In this document: in pieces, positions 18,873 to 28,245 of the stretch
Layout of the letters: every line of letters starts with the position of its first letter
Position numbering within the stretch: position 1 is the stretch's first letter
Origin: Marinilabiliaceae bacterium UBA5488
GTDB taxonomy: Bacteria; Bacteroidota; Bacteroidia; Bacteroidales; Marinilabiliaceae
Reading direction: 5' to 3'
Assembly: GCA_002427105.1 (NCBI GenBank)
Contig: DIPM01000034.1
Location: forward strand, 1-64,000
DNA: 64,000 nucleotides
Position numbers and translations under genes: made by a program
The notes under the pieces: model-generated
The model's input: the letters and a program-made list of their open reading frames with translations, nothing else
Databases searched by the model: none
Told to the model about the DNA's origin: nothing

Positions 18873-18880
18873 CCTTGTTT
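18849..18880 (+). terminator. Attenuator terminator hairpin before hisG
   Basis: AAGGCTTACC (18849-18858) and GGTAAGCCTT (18863-18872) form a perfect ten-pair stem with the loop CTGC, followed by a T-rich tail (CCTTGTTTATT). It stands about 100 bases before hisG and directly after the His-rich leader peptide, so it should end transcription when histidine is plentiful. Confidence 0.8.
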
Positions 18881-18973
18881 ATTATAAGATAGAGATTGAT
18901 ATAAATATGCATATTTTGAAACTAACCGGAAGAGCTGTAACTTACATACTCTTCAAATCAAATAAGACCGCAA

Positions 18974-19843
18974 ATGATTGATACAGAAAAAACTTTGAGA
19001 ATTGCACTTCAAAAAAAGGGTCGTTTACTTGACGACAGCATGTCATTGATGAAAGATTCAGGCATCAAATTCAATATCGGAACGGGCCGCCTGGTAGCGC
19101 AATCAACAGGCTTTCCGGTTGAAGCATTGTTTTTGAGAGATGATGATATCCCTCAAACGGTGTTTGATGGCGTTGCCGACGTTGGTATAGTTGGGGAAAA
19201 CGAATACGCCGAAAAGGGATATAAGCTGGATGTGGTTAAGCGCCTCGGATTCAGCCGCTGTCGTCTGTCTTTGGCCATCCCCAAAGGCGAACATTACAGC
19301 GGTGTAGGCTGGTTTAACGGCAAAAAAGTCGCCACCTCCTACCCCAAAATTCTCAAAAAGTTCTTCGACGAAAAGAAAATTCAGGCAGTTATTCACGAGA
19401 TTGCCGGTTCTGTTGAGATAGCGCCGGGAATAGGGCTTGCCGATGCTATTTTTGATATAGTGAGCTCCGGCAGCACCCTGGTAGCCAACAACCTGAAAGA
19501 AGTTGCTGTTGTTATGTACTCTGAGGCTGTGCTCGTTGCCAACAAGGATTTGGATGAGGAAAAACGCGCCATTTTGGATCAGATGATGTTCAGATTCGAT
19601 GCAGTTCAGGCGTCTGCATCAAACAAGTATGTGCTTTTGAATGCTCCCAACGACAGAGTGAAGGATATTGCAAACATCCTTCCCGGGATGAAAAGCCCTA
19701 CAGTACTACCTCTTGCCGAGGAAGGCTGGAGCTCGGTTCATTCAGTAATTCAGGAAGAAAAATTCTGGGAAGTTATCGACCAGTTAAAATCTTGTGGAGC
19801 ACAAGGGATACTGATTATCCCCATTGAGAAAATGATATTGTAA
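18974..19843 (+). CDS. hisG: ATP phosphoribosyltransferase, long form
   Basis: HisG catalyses the first step of histidine synthesis, joining ATP and PRPP. At 289 residues it is the long form with a C-terminal regulatory domain (about 210-287) that binds histidine for feedback inhibition, so HisZ is not needed. The start LRIALQKKGRL and the phosphate-binding segment ADAIFDIVSSGSTL (near 155) are typical. It is the first structural gene after the attenuator and is followed by hisD, hisC and hisB on the same strand with short spacers. Confidence 0.96.
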   Translation: MIDTEKTLRIALQKKGRLLDDSMSLMKDSGIKFNIGTGRLVAQSTGFPVEALFLRDDDIPQTVFDGVADVGIVGENEYAEKGYKLDVVKRLGFSRCRLSLAIPKGEHYSGVGWFNGKKVATSYPKILKKFFDEKKIQAVIHEIAGSVEIAPGIGLADAIFDIVSSGSTLVANNLKEVAVVMYSEAVLVANKDLDEEKRAILDQMMFRFDAVQASASNKYVLLNAPNDRVKDIANILPGMKSPTVLPLAEEGWSSVHSVIQEEKFWEVIDQLKSCGAQGILIIPIEKMIL

Positions 19844-19899
19844 CAACCGGGTCAAATAATAACTGATATTCTTGGGCATAGTAATTTAAGCCAATAATC

Positions 19900-21183
19900 A
19901 TGCAAAAATATGTAAACCCGCCGGCTTCTGAGTGGACAAAGCTCTTGAAGCGACCGGAAGTAAGTACTTCAGACTTATATGATTCAGCAAATTCTGTGCT
20001 GGAAGACATCAGGCGCGAAGGCGATAAGGCTGTAGCACGCTATTCTGCAAAATACGATGCTTATACAGCTCATCAATTTGAAGTAAGCGCAGATGAAATA
20101 GAGCTTGCCGAAGAGCAACTGTCGGAAGAACTTAAGTCGGCTATCCGCAGGGCTGCCGCTAACATTGAGAAGTTTCACGCCGCCCAGTGGCATTCGAAAA
20201 CCATAGTCGAAACCGAGCCGGGTGTCAGTTGTTGGCAGAAGAGTGTCCCAATAGAAAAAGTAGGTTTATATGTGCCCGGAGGAACAGCTCCCTTATTCTC
20301 GACCGTGCTTATGCTGGGCATTCCGGCTCGCATTGCCGGATGTAGCACCATAGTGCTGTGCAGTCCTCCCTCAAGTAATGGAAATATAAATCCCGCTATT
20401 CTGTTTGCCGCTAAGCTAGCCGGGATAAAGCAAATTTTCAGGATTGGCGGGATACAGGCAATTGGAGCCATGGCTTTTGGCACTCAAACAGTGCCGAAAG
20501 TTTATAAGATATTCGGCCCCGGCAACCGCTTCGTAACTGCTGCCAAGCAGCTGGTCAGCCTTAAAGACACCGCCATAGATATGCCGGCGGGGCCTTCTGA
20601 GGTTCTAATTATGGCCGACGAAACGGCAAATCCCGCCTTTGTTGCAGCCGATTTGCTCTCACAGGCTGAGCACGGTGCCGATAGTCAGGTAATATTGCTT
20701 ACAAATTCGCCCGGGCTTTTGGATGCCACACTGGCCGAAATTGATAAGCAGGTCAAGATCTTGCCCCGCCAGGCAGGTGCTCTCACCGCTCTTAGCCATA
20801 GCCGCGCCTTCCTCTTACCCTCAATGGAAGAGATGATGAAGATGAGCAATCTTTACGCGCCTGAGCACCTTATACTATCTGTAAGAAACGCCGCTGAAGT
20901 GGCTGAAAATGTAGTAAACGCCGGTTCGGTTTTTATCGGCCATTACAGCCCCGAAAGTGCCGGCGATTATGCCTCGGGCACCAACCATACCCTGCCGACT
21001 CACGGCTATGCCCGCAGCTACTCAGGGGTAAACCTCGACAGCTTCCTAAGGAAAATTACTTTTCAGGAGCTTAGCAAAGAAGGACTTAAAAACCTGGGTC
21101 CCGCGATTGAACTAATGGCGGAGGCTGAAATGCTTCAGGCTCACAAAAACGCCGTAACAATTAGATTAAACAGTCTCAAATAA
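19900..21183 (+). CDS. hisD: Histidinol dehydrogenase
   Basis: HisD oxidises L-histidinol to histidine in two NAD-dependent steps using one zinc ion. The 427-residue protein shows PGGTAPLFSTVLM, the FGPGNRFVTAAK segment, the zinc-site region LSQAEHGADSQV (near 252) and the catalytic YAPEHLIL (near 315). It lies 56 bases after hisG and 5 bases before hisC, consistent with one operon under the upstream attenuator. Confidence 0.97.
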   Translation: MQKYVNPPASEWTKLLKRPEVSTSDLYDSANSVLEDIRREGDKAVARYSAKYDAYTAHQFEVSADEIELAEEQLSEELKSAIRRAAANIEKFHAAQWHSKTIVETEPGVSCWQKSVPIEKVGLYVPGGTAPLFSTVLMLGIPARIAGCSTIVLCSPPSSNGNINPAILFAAKLAGIKQIFRIGGIQAIGAMAFGTQTVPKVYKIFGPGNRFVTAAKQLVSLKDTAIDMPAGPSEVLIMADETANPAFVAADLLSQAEHGADSQVILLTNSPGLLDATLAEIDKQVKILPRQAGALTALSHSRAFLLPSMEEMMKMSNLYAPEHLILSVRNAAEVAENVVNAGSVFIGHYSPESAGDYASGTNHTLPTHGYARSYSGVNLDSFLRKITFQELSKEGLKNLGPAIELMAEAEMLQAHKNAVTIRLNSLK

Positions 21184-21188
21184 TATTT

Positions 21189-22229
21189 ATGAAGTCAATA
21201 GAAGAGTTGCTGCGCCCCAATATTTTAAACCTAAAACCATATTCTTCGGCGCGTGACGAATATAGTGGTGATACAGGGGTATTTCTCGACGCCAACGAAA
21301 ATCCTTACAATGAACCCTTCAACCGCTACCCCGACCCCTATCAGAGAAAACTGAAAGCTATAATCGGAGACTTGAAGGCTTGCAGCCCCGATAATATATT
21401 TCTGGGTAATGGCTCAGATGAGCCTATAGACCTGCTTTTCCGGGCTTTTTGCCGACCCGGCATTGACAATGTGGTATCGATAGACCCTACCTATGGCATG
21501 TACTCTGTGGCAGCTGCTACCAACGATACTGAAGTTAAGAAAGTGCTTTTAACCAGTGAGTTCCAGCTAGATGTAAGAGCTTTACTTAATGCCGTTGACA
21601 GCTCTACGAAAATGATATGGCTATGCTCGCCCAACAACCCGACGGGCAACGTGTTCAGGCAGGCTGACATAAAGCATATCATCAATTCATTCTCAGGACT
21701 TGTGATTCTGGATGAGGCCTATATCGATTTTGCCCCGGGAAGCAGCTTTTTGCCGCATCTTAAGGACTACCCAAATCTGCTTATTCTCCAAACCTTTTCC
21801 AAAGCATGGGGAATGGCAGGCATCCGGTTGGGAATGGCTTTCGCCCAAGCTCCTGTTATCAAGATATTGAGTCGTATAAAATATCCTTATAACCTCAATA
21901 TTCTTACACAAAAGACTGCTATAGAGCTAATTGGGAAAAATCGCGAAAGGGTAAGCAAATGGATAGAGCAGCTATTATCTGAAAGAGAAAAAATGGCTGC
22001 CTATCTAAAGACTTTGCCCTTTGTGAAGCATGTTTATCCTTCAGACGCCAACTTCCTGCTGGTAAAAACAGATGACCCAAAACGAATATACAAATACCTG
22101 ACCGACAAGATGATTATTGTACGTGACCGCTCCTCGGTTGCCCTTTGCGAAGGATGTCTGCGTATCACTATTGGCTCACCGGGGGAAAACAAAGAACTCA
22201 AAGAGGCCTTAAATTCATTTAAATTATAA
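21189..22229 (+). CDS. hisC: Histidinol-phosphate aminotransferase
   Basis: HisC is a PLP-dependent class I/II aminotransferase that converts imidazole acetol phosphate to histidinol phosphate. The PLP lysine is Lys205 in [14 protein letters not shown]; the cofactor-phosphate and ring contacts include SPNNPTG (147-153) and DEAYIDF (175-181). The length, 346 residues, is normal. It starts five bases after hisD and ends 14 bases before hisB. Confidence 0.96.
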   Translation: MKSIEELLRPNILNLKPYSSARDEYSGDTGVFLDANENPYNEPFNRYPDPYQRKLKAIIGDLKACSPDNIFLGNGSDEPIDLLFRAFCRPGIDNVVSIDPTYGMYSVAAATNDTEVKKVLLTSEFQLDVRALLNAVDSSTKMIWLCSPNNPTGNVFRQADIKHIINSFSGLVILDEAYIDFAPGSSFLPHLKDYPNLLILQTFSKAWGMAGIRLGMAFAQAPVIKILSRIKYPYNLNILTQKTAIELIGKNRERVSKWIEQLLSEREKMAAYLKTLPFVKHVYPSDANFLLVKTDDPKRIYKYLTDKMIIVRDRSSVALCEGCLRITIGSPGENKELKEALNSFKL

Positions 22230-22243
22230 GACAGCTATATAAA

Positions 22244-23374
22244 ATGAAAAGACGACTTCTCTTTATAGACCGCGACGGCACAATAATAATTGAGCCTCCT
22301 ATTGACTATCAGGTTGACTCATTAGAAAAACTTGAGTTTTACCCTAAGGTAATCCGAAACCTGAACCTGATAGCTACCAAGCTTGACTTTGAGCTGGTTA
22401 TGGTTACCAATCAGGACGGCCTGGGCAGAGATATTTTTCCGGAAGAAACATTCTGGCCGGCGCATAACAAGATGATGAAGACCCTTGAAGGCGAAGGTAT
22501 CACTTTTGCAAAAGTGCATATAGACCGCTCCTTCCCGGAAGACAATCTCGACACGCGCAAGCCCGGAACTGGTATGCTTAAAGAATATTTTAGCGATAAA
22601 TATGATTTGGCAGGGTCTTTCGTGATTGGCGACAGGCTGACTGATGTCGAAATGGCTAAAAACCTGGGATGCAAGGGCATATTTATAAAGGAGGAGAAGG
22701 AGGCATTGAGCGCCCTGGCCGAGGCTCACCTAGAGGAGCATTGCGCACTTATTACAGAAGACTGGGATCAGATTACAGCCTTCCTTTTCAAAGCGGATCG
22801 CACAGCTGTGGTTGACAGAAAAACTGCCGAAACAACAGTTCATATAGAGCTGGATCTGGACGGAACAGGCAACTGCGACATAACGACCGGACTGAGCTTT
22901 TTCGACCACATGCTCGATCAGATTGGCCGCCATTCAGGTGTTGACCTGACTATCCATACAGATGGCGACCTTCATGTAGATGAACACCATACCATAGAAG
23001 ATACAGGACTGGCCTTAGGCGAAGCCTTCAAAAAAGCCCTGGGTGACAAACGCGGAATTGACCGCTATGGTTTTTGCCTGCCAATGGACGATGTGCTTGC
23101 CCAGGTGGCTATTGATTTTGGTGGCCGTCCATGGTTGGTGTGGGATGTTGACTTCAAACGCGAAATGGTGGGTGATATGCCTACCGAGATGGTGCATCAT
23201 TTCTTTAAAAGCTTCTCTGACACATCATTAAGCAATCTGAATATTAAAGCAGAAGGAGCTAACGAGCACCACAAAATTGAAGGAATCTTTAAGGCCTTTG
23301 CTAAAGCTATCAAGGCAGCCATCCGTAAGGATCCCTTCAACAATCAACTACCCAGCACCAAGGGCGCGTTATAG
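22244..23374 (+). CDS. hisB: Bifunctional histidinol-phosphatase/imidazoleglycerol-phosphate dehydratase
   Basis: The N-terminal half (about 1-170) is a HAD phosphatase with the nucleophile motif FIDRDGTI (Asp9 and Asp11). The C-terminal half (about 188-376) is the manganese-dependent IGP dehydratase with [13 protein letters not shown] and [13 protein letters not shown]. The fusion is known in enterics and in many Bacteroidota. It is the last his gene here: hisH, hisA, hisF and hisI do not follow, so they must be encoded elsewhere. Confidence 0.96.
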   Translation: MKRRLLFIDRDGTIIIEPPIDYQVDSLEKLEFYPKVIRNLNLIATKLDFELVMVTNQDGLGRDIFPEETFWPAHNKMMKTLEGEGITFAKVHIDRSFPEDNLDTRKPGTGMLKEYFSDKYDLAGSFVIGDRLTDVEMAKNLGCKGIFIKEEKEALSALAEAHLEEHCALITEDWDQITAFLFKADRTAVVDRKTAETTVHIELDLDGTGNCDITTGLSFFDHMLDQIGRHSGVDLTIHTDGDLHVDEHHTIEDTGLALGEAFKKALGDKRGIDRYGFCLPMDDVLAQVAIDFGGRPWLVWDVDFKREMVGDMPTEMVHHFFKSFSDTSLSNLNIKAEGANEHHKIEGIFKAFAKAIKAAIRKDPFNNQLPSTKGAL

Positions 23375-23483
23375 CAACTGTGCGATCTTTTTGTAATAAC
23401 AATCTAAGCTAACAAAAACCTTATTTCGGGATAGTCGTAACTTTTAATTATTTTAGCACTTTATTATAACTCTGTGTGAAGCA

Positions 23484-24278
23484 ATGGATTTTAAGGGAAA
23501 AACTATCTGGGTTACAGGAGCCGCATCGGGCATGGGAAAGGCTCTTGCAATAGAACTTGCAGGCGCGGGAAACAAACTCGTACTATCCGACCGTGATGCC
23601 GAAGGCTTGAAGCTCACGGTTAATGCCGCCGAAAATAAGGGCAGCGCATGCTATCCTATTGTTTTAGACATGAGCGATTCTGATGCCATTTACAAAGCCG
23701 CCGAGGAGGTAATTCAAAAAGGCTACAAAATTGATGCTCTCTACCAATTTGCCGGCATTAGTCAGCGCTCTAAAGCAGTTGAAACTCCCTTAGAAAATGA
23801 CCGGAAGATAATGGAGATAAATTTCTTCGGAGTTGTTGCTCTCACCAAGGCTCTATTGCCTCATATAATAGAAAACGGAGGCGGCCAGCTTGCTGCAGCC
23901 TCAAGCCTTGTCGGGAAGTTCGGCTTCCCCTACCGCTCGGCCTATGCAGCCTCAAAACACGCCTTACACGGCTTCTTTGAATCAGTAGTTGCCGAAAATC
24001 ATCAGCAGCACATACGTGTAAGCATGATAATAGGAGGTCGTATCAACACCAATATTTCAAAATTTGCCATCGATAAAGACGGGAAAGAACACGGCAAGAT
24101 GGATCCCGGTCAGGCCAATGGAATATCTGCCGACAGGGCAGCGAAACAAATAGTGAGGGGTTTGCGTAAGGAAAAAGCAGAAATACCCGTTGGCGGAAAC
24201 GAGCTGCTGATTTTGAAGATAAAGCGCTTTTTGCCCGGTTTACACAGAAAAATTGTAAGAAAGATTAATCCTATGTAG
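23484..24278 (+). CDS. Short-chain dehydrogenase/reductase
   Basis: A 264-residue Rossmann-fold SDR. The NAD(P)-binding glycine motif is TGAASGMGKAL (residues 11-21), the catalytic Ser is in AASSLVGKFG and the catalytic Tyr-Lys pair in YAASKHAL (near 154-158). It is of the classical cytoplasmic type. The basic C-terminus (IKRFLPGLHRKIVRK) resembles SDRs that act on membrane-associated or lipid-like substrates, but the substrate is unknown. It begins 109 bases after hisB and is followed by the VOC-domain gene 51 bases later; the two may be co-transcribed. Confidence 0.85.
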   Translation: MDFKGKTIWVTGAASGMGKALAIELAGAGNKLVLSDRDAEGLKLTVNAAENKGSACYPIVLDMSDSDAIYKAAEEVIQKGYKIDALYQFAGISQRSKAVETPLENDRKIMEINFFGVVALTKALLPHIIENGGGQLAAASSLVGKFGFPYRSAYAASKHALHGFFESVVAENHQQHIRVSMIIGGRINTNISKFAIDKDGKEHGKMDPGQANGISADRAAKQIVRGLRKEKAEIPVGGNELLILKIKRFLPGLHRKIVRKINPM

Positions 24279-24329
24279 AATATTTCAGTGGCAGATCTTC
24301 ATAATTTGTCATTGCAACAAAAGAATTAT

Positions 24330-25391
24330 ATGGCAAAAAGAATTAACGGAATTCAGCAGTTGGGAGTTGGGGTAAATGATGTATATGAGGCCTTTAAATG
24401 GTATCGTGAAAACTTCGGCATGGACATTAAGATGTTCGACACCGCTGCGCTTGCAGAACTGATGCTAAAGCACACGGATGGCGAGCCGCGCGAACGCCAC
24501 GCTATACTTGCACTTAATTTGGAAGGCGGCGGAGGCTTCGAGATATGGCAACACACGGGCAAGACTCCTCAGGCAGCATCCTTTCAGCTAAAACTTGGAG
24601 ATCTGGGAATCAATATCGGCAAAATAAAAACCTCTGATATTGAGGCAGCATATAAGGAATATAGTTCCAGGGGTCTGGAAATCCTTAGCCCGCTAAGCGA
24701 AAACCCTGCCGGGACAAGGCACTTCTTTTTGAAGGACATCTATAATAATATATGGGAGCTTGTTGAAGATGACTTCTTATTAATAAAACAAAAATCGGTA
24801 AACGGCGGCGTATTGGGAGTCGTGATTGGCGTTAATGATATTGATGAAAGCCTGAAGGTATATCGCGACATTTTGGGATACGATCAGATTGTGTACGACC
24901 AAACAGCCGTTTTCGCCGACTGGAAAGGTCTGCCCGGAGGCGATGAAAAATACAGAAGAATATTGCTTAGCCACAGCGCCACCTATAAGGGGAGCTTCAG
25001 CCGCCTTTTCGGCCACTCGACCCTTGAACTGGTTCAAGCAATGGACAGAAAACCACGCGACATCTACGAGGGACGAATATGGGGCGACCCAGGTTTTATC
25101 CATTTATGCTACGATATAAGCGGAATGGATGAGCTTCGGGAAGAAGTTAAAGAAAAAGGCTTCCCCTTTACAGTTGACAGTGCAAAGGCCATGGACAGTT
25201 TTGACATGGGCGAAGCCGCCGGCAACTTTGCTTATATTCAAGCCCCTGAAGGCACCCTTATCGAGTTCGTTGAGACCCACAAAATACCGCTGCTAAAGAA
25301 AATAGGCTGGTATTTGAATCTTCAAAAACGCGGAGAAAAGCCTCTCCCAAAATGGATGTTCAAGCTTTTCAGCGTAATGAGGGTGAAATAA
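24330..25391 (+). CDS. Tandem VOC-domain protein (glyoxalase/dioxygenase superfamily)
   Basis: This 353-residue protein contains two vicinal-oxygen-chelate modules, one near residues 1-130 (starting INGIQQLGVGVNDV, with FFLKDIYNNIWELVED at its end) and one near 140-320 (starting GVLGVVIGVNDID, with a metal-site-like APEGTLIEFVETHKI at its end). VOC proteins use a divalent metal for isomerase, dioxygenase or lyase chemistry; the substrate is not apparent. The ATG at 24330 is preferred over a GTG 14 codons upstream. It directly follows the SDR gene, hinting at a shared small-molecule pathway. Confidence 0.8.
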   Translation: MAKRINGIQQLGVGVNDVYEAFKWYRENFGMDIKMFDTAALAELMLKHTDGEPRERHAILALNLEGGGGFEIWQHTGKTPQAASFQLKLGDLGINIGKIKTSDIEAAYKEYSSRGLEILSPLSENPAGTRHFFLKDIYNNIWELVEDDFLLIKQKSVNGGVLGVVIGVNDIDESLKVYRDILGYDQIVYDQTAVFADWKGLPGGDEKYRRILLSHSATYKGSFSRLFGHSTLELVQAMDRKPRDIYEGRIWGDPGFIHLCYDISGMDELREEVKEKGFPFTVDSAKAMDSFDMGEAAGNFAYIQAPEGTLIEFVETHKIPLLKKIGWYLNLQKRGEKPLPKWMFKLFSVMRVK

Positions 25392-25400
25392 GGCGGAAGT

Positions 25401-25448
25401 GAGTTATGAGTTATGAGTTATGAGTTATGAGTTGTAATTATGAGTTAA
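25401..25448. repeat. Heptameric tandem repeat (GAGTTAT)n
   Basis: Four perfect copies of GAGTTAT (25401-25428) are followed by degenerate copies (GAGTTGT, then GAGTTAA). The repeat lies in the spacer between the convergent VOC and DUF2721 genes. Confidence 0.9.
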
Positions 25449-25586
25449 GGATTATAAGCTGCTCATAGTAAAGGGCTTTATGGTTTAAATTTTAAACGGA
25501 TTTATGATTCTCAAGCCATTTTCCGGAAGAGAAGCAGAAAAATAATCGGAAAGGACATTGGTGTCTATTAATTAGCAAGTGCGTCT

Positions 25587-25985
25587 CTACTTGTCTTTAT
25601 ACATATCACCCAGTTGCAAGTCCAGGGCTTTAACCGATATCTGAATCTCCCATATTGAAGTAGCCAGGGAAAGAATAAGCAGAATAAGGGCAATTCCAAA
25701 AACACCTTCAGCAAGAAGGTTCCAGTCGATATAAATTAAAAACATAGTTATCACACAAAGCAAAAGGCTGGAGATACCCATTATCTGCATAAGCCTTGTC
25801 AGTCGAAGTCTTTTCTTCATATTTTTAATCTGCCCCAGCAAAACATCATCCTCTGAAGCCAAAAATTTTTCGTGCAATCCTCTGACAATGGCAGCATAGG
25901 CCAGAAATCGGTTTGTATATGCCAGCATAATCAATGAAATGGCAGAAAACAAAACCGCGGGGGTAGTCAAGCTAAGTTTTTCCAT
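25587..25985 (-). CDS. DUF2721 family membrane protein
   Basis: A 132-residue inner-membrane protein with an N-terminal helix (VLFSAISLIMLAYTNRFLAY), a cytoplasmic segment rich in basic residues (QIKNMKKRLRLTR) and two further helices. This architecture matches DUF2721, whose function is unknown. The ATG at 25985 is preferred; an upstream in-frame extension to 26042 adds 19 residues unlike the family. It is convergent with the VOC gene. Confidence 0.75.
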   Translation of the reverse strand: MEKLSLTTPAVLFSAISLIMLAYTNRFLAYAAIVRGLHEKFLASEDDVLLGQIKNMKKRLRLTRLMQIMGISSLLLCVITMFLIYIDWNLLAEGVFGIALILLILSLATSIWEIQISVKALDLQLGDMYKDK

Positions 25986-26141
25986 ATTCCAGTATTTATA
26001 ATTTTTAAAGTACATCCTAATCGGGAAATTAATATTAAGCAATATTGCTCTCCGAAAAGGATAATAGTGTCAAATTAATAAAATAACTTGTTCATTCAAC
26101 TAAATTTTCCAATTTTACGCTTTTAATTATAATAAAGAAAC

Positions 26142-26624
26142 ATGAAAAGAGTCGCAATTTTTCCCGGATCATTCGATCCTTTCACTATAGGCCACGAAAA
26201 CATTGTAACCAGGGGGCTTAGCCTCTTCGATTCAATAATAATAGCTGTCGGGTATAACAGCTCCAAGAAATATCTTTTTTCCGTTTCGCAAAGAGTTGAT
26301 TTTATAAAAGCTCAATTTGATGATGAGCCTCGCGTATCAGTCGAGTCATATACTGACCTGACCGTAGATTTTGCTATCAGGAAAAATGCCACTTATATTT
26401 TACGAGGCTTGAGAACGGCAGCCGATTTTGAGTATGAACGGGCCATAGCGCAGGTAAATCGCCTGATGACAAATATAGACTCGGTCTTTCTGCTTACCAC
26501 ACCTGAGCACACGCCTGTCAACTCTTCTATTATCAGGGATATCCTTAAACATAACGGTGATGCCTCAAAGTTTATTCCTGAAAGAACTTACAAGCTGATA
26601 TTGGAATCACGAAAAGAAGAATAA
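26142..26624 (+). CDS. coaD: Phosphopantetheine adenylyltransferase
   Basis: CoaD transfers AMP from ATP to 4'-phosphopantetheine, the penultimate step of coenzyme A synthesis. The 160-residue protein has the nucleotidyltransferase motif GSFDPFTIGH near the N-terminus, YILRGLRTAADFEYE in the middle and the NSSIIRDI segment (ISSTxxR equivalent) near 130. The stop codon is separated by one base from the GTG of the following secreted thioredoxin-fold gene, so the two are probably translated from one message. Confidence 0.96.
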   Translation: MKRVAIFPGSFDPFTIGHENIVTRGLSLFDSIIIAVGYNSSKKYLFSVSQRVDFIKAQFDDEPRVSVESYTDLTVDFAIRKNATYILRGLRTAADFEYERAIAQVNRLMTNIDSVFLLTTPEHTPVNSSIIRDILKHNGDASKFIPERTYKLILESRKEE

Positions 26625-26625
26625 G

Positions 26626-28110
26626 GTGCTTCGAATAAGTAAAACATCCATAGAACTGAAAGCATTAATAATAAGCCTTATTATGCTGCTTATTAATGGC
26701 AGCGCCTATGCCGGGTCAGTGACGGAGAAGGAAGTAAGATTTTACGGCGATGCTCCTGCCTACAAGGGCCTTAGCATCGTATTTGAGAGCGTTTCAAATT
26801 ATATTATTCCGCTCTCCTCCCCTATTATTACGATGCCGATAAACGACGAGGGACATTTCGACCTTATATTTCCACTGAGTGAGCCCGCTTATATTTTTGC
26901 CGATTTGGGGCGGTTCCGCGCCTCTATCTATCTGGAACCGGGAAAAGAGTACGAGCTCGTTTTCCCACCTTTTGAAGCGCGCAGTGATGCAGAGCGCCTC
27001 AATCCTCACTTTAGTTTTGAAGAAGTAGCGCTGGGCATCGCCAATCCCGAAAGTCGTGATTTGAATCGAAATATTATTGAGTTTGATGCCGAGTTTGACT
27101 ACCTGCATGCTCAAAATGCCATCCGCCTGTTCACAAACTCCGACACTGCTTTGGCAGCTAAGCTTGAACAGGAACTTGACAGAAAATATAGTTACTCCCA
27201 TCCCATCTTCGAACAGCATAAAACCTTGTCGTTCCTGCGATTACGGCAAACTGCCTCACGACAGCAGAATCGTGATATTATTGCTGAACTGGGCTCGCTT
27301 CCTGTTCGGCTAATGCCTGCCTACTGGAAACTCTTCAACTCCCTCTTTAAAGGCTTTTATCCCTATGGATTTAAAGACAGCATTCAAACGGCTATAAGTA
27401 GGCAGGTCAGTAATCACGCCAGTTTCGACTCGATAGTTGACATCGCGATGGGCGATACCCTTTTTCGCAATCGGGAGCTTACAGAGCTTGTAATCCTAAA
27501 CGGACTCTACGAAGCGTTCTACAATAAGACAGTGCCTGAGAACACCATCCTTGCTGTTCTCCAAAATGCCGCCCTTACAAGCTCAACTCCTTTAAGCAAG
27601 GCGATGGCGCTCGACATGTATGCCAAGACCTCCATGCTGCGACCCGGAAGTGAAGCTCCCGGGTTCAGCCTCTTGAACAGCAAAAGACGAGAAAAGAGCT
27701 TGAGCGATTATCGTGGCAAGTTTGTCTATCTCAACTTCATACATACAGAAAACTATGCTTGCCAAAAAGACATGCTGATTTTGGAGCAGTTTTACAGGAG
27801 TATGCGCCGCGAACTGGAAATAGTGACAATAGTGATGGATGAAGATTTTGAGGCCATGGAGAATTTTACGGAAGCAAACTCCTATAAATGGGACTTCCTT
27901 CATTTCGGAAGCTACCCGCAACTTATTGAATTATACAATCTTCAGGCTCTGCCATCCTACTATCTCATTAACCCCGAAGGAACATTATCCTTATCGCCGG
28001 CTCCTGCTCCCGAGGAGAACTTCCAGGAACGATTTGCCGAGCAATATCAAAGTTTCCGCATCCGGGATTTACGGAAAAACCCTCCAAAAGAAAAGAGTAT
28101 TTTCCGCTAA
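26626..28110 (+). CDS. Secreted TlpA/AhpC-like thioredoxin-fold protein with one redox cysteine
   Basis: This 494-residue exported protein has a signal peptide ending near INGSAYAG, a long N-terminal region of mostly helical and strand character without a recognised domain (about 40-330), and a C-terminal thioredoxin-like domain (about 335-480; PGFSLLNSKRREKSLSDYRG). Where TlpA relatives have WCxxC, this protein has ENYAC, keeping only the second cysteine. The classical dithiol exchange is therefore unlikely. A GTG start is used, one base after coaD. Similar large TlpA-like proteins are common in Bacteroidota envelopes; the function is not known. Confidence 0.7.
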   Translation: MLRISKTSIELKALIISLIMLLINGSAYAGSVTEKEVRFYGDAPAYKGLSIVFESVSNYIIPLSSPIITMPINDEGHFDLIFPLSEPAYIFADLGRFRASIYLEPGKEYELVFPPFEARSDAERLNPHFSFEEVALGIANPESRDLNRNIIEFDAEFDYLHAQNAIRLFTNSDTALAAKLEQELDRKYSYSHPIFEQHKTLSFLRLRQTASRQQNRDIIAELGSLPVRLMPAYWKLFNSLFKGFYPYGFKDSIQTAISRQVSNHASFDSIVDIAMGDTLFRNRELTELVILNGLYEAFYNKTVPENTILAVLQNAALTSSTPLSKAMALDMYAKTSMLRPGSEAPGFSLLNSKRREKSLSDYRGKFVYLNFIHTENYACQKDMLILEQFYRSMRRELEIVTIVMDEDFEAMENFTEANSYKWDFLHFGSYPQLIELYNLQALPSYYLINPEGTLSLSPAPAPEENFQERFAEQYQSFRIRDLRKNPPKEKSIFR

Positions 28111-28245
28111 CACTCAATTTTTCAGCGAATAATAAGCTTAAGACTTTTTTTTTATCTAAAATATTCATAAAATTACCACAGAGTTTTTATTCCTTAAAAT
28201 ATAAGGAAGTCCCATTGTCTGTATTCAATCTAACTATAAAGTGAA

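Noticed and set aside
25401..25448. Possible CRISPR-like array
   Set aside because: The units are contiguous heptamers without spacers and no cas gene is in the window.
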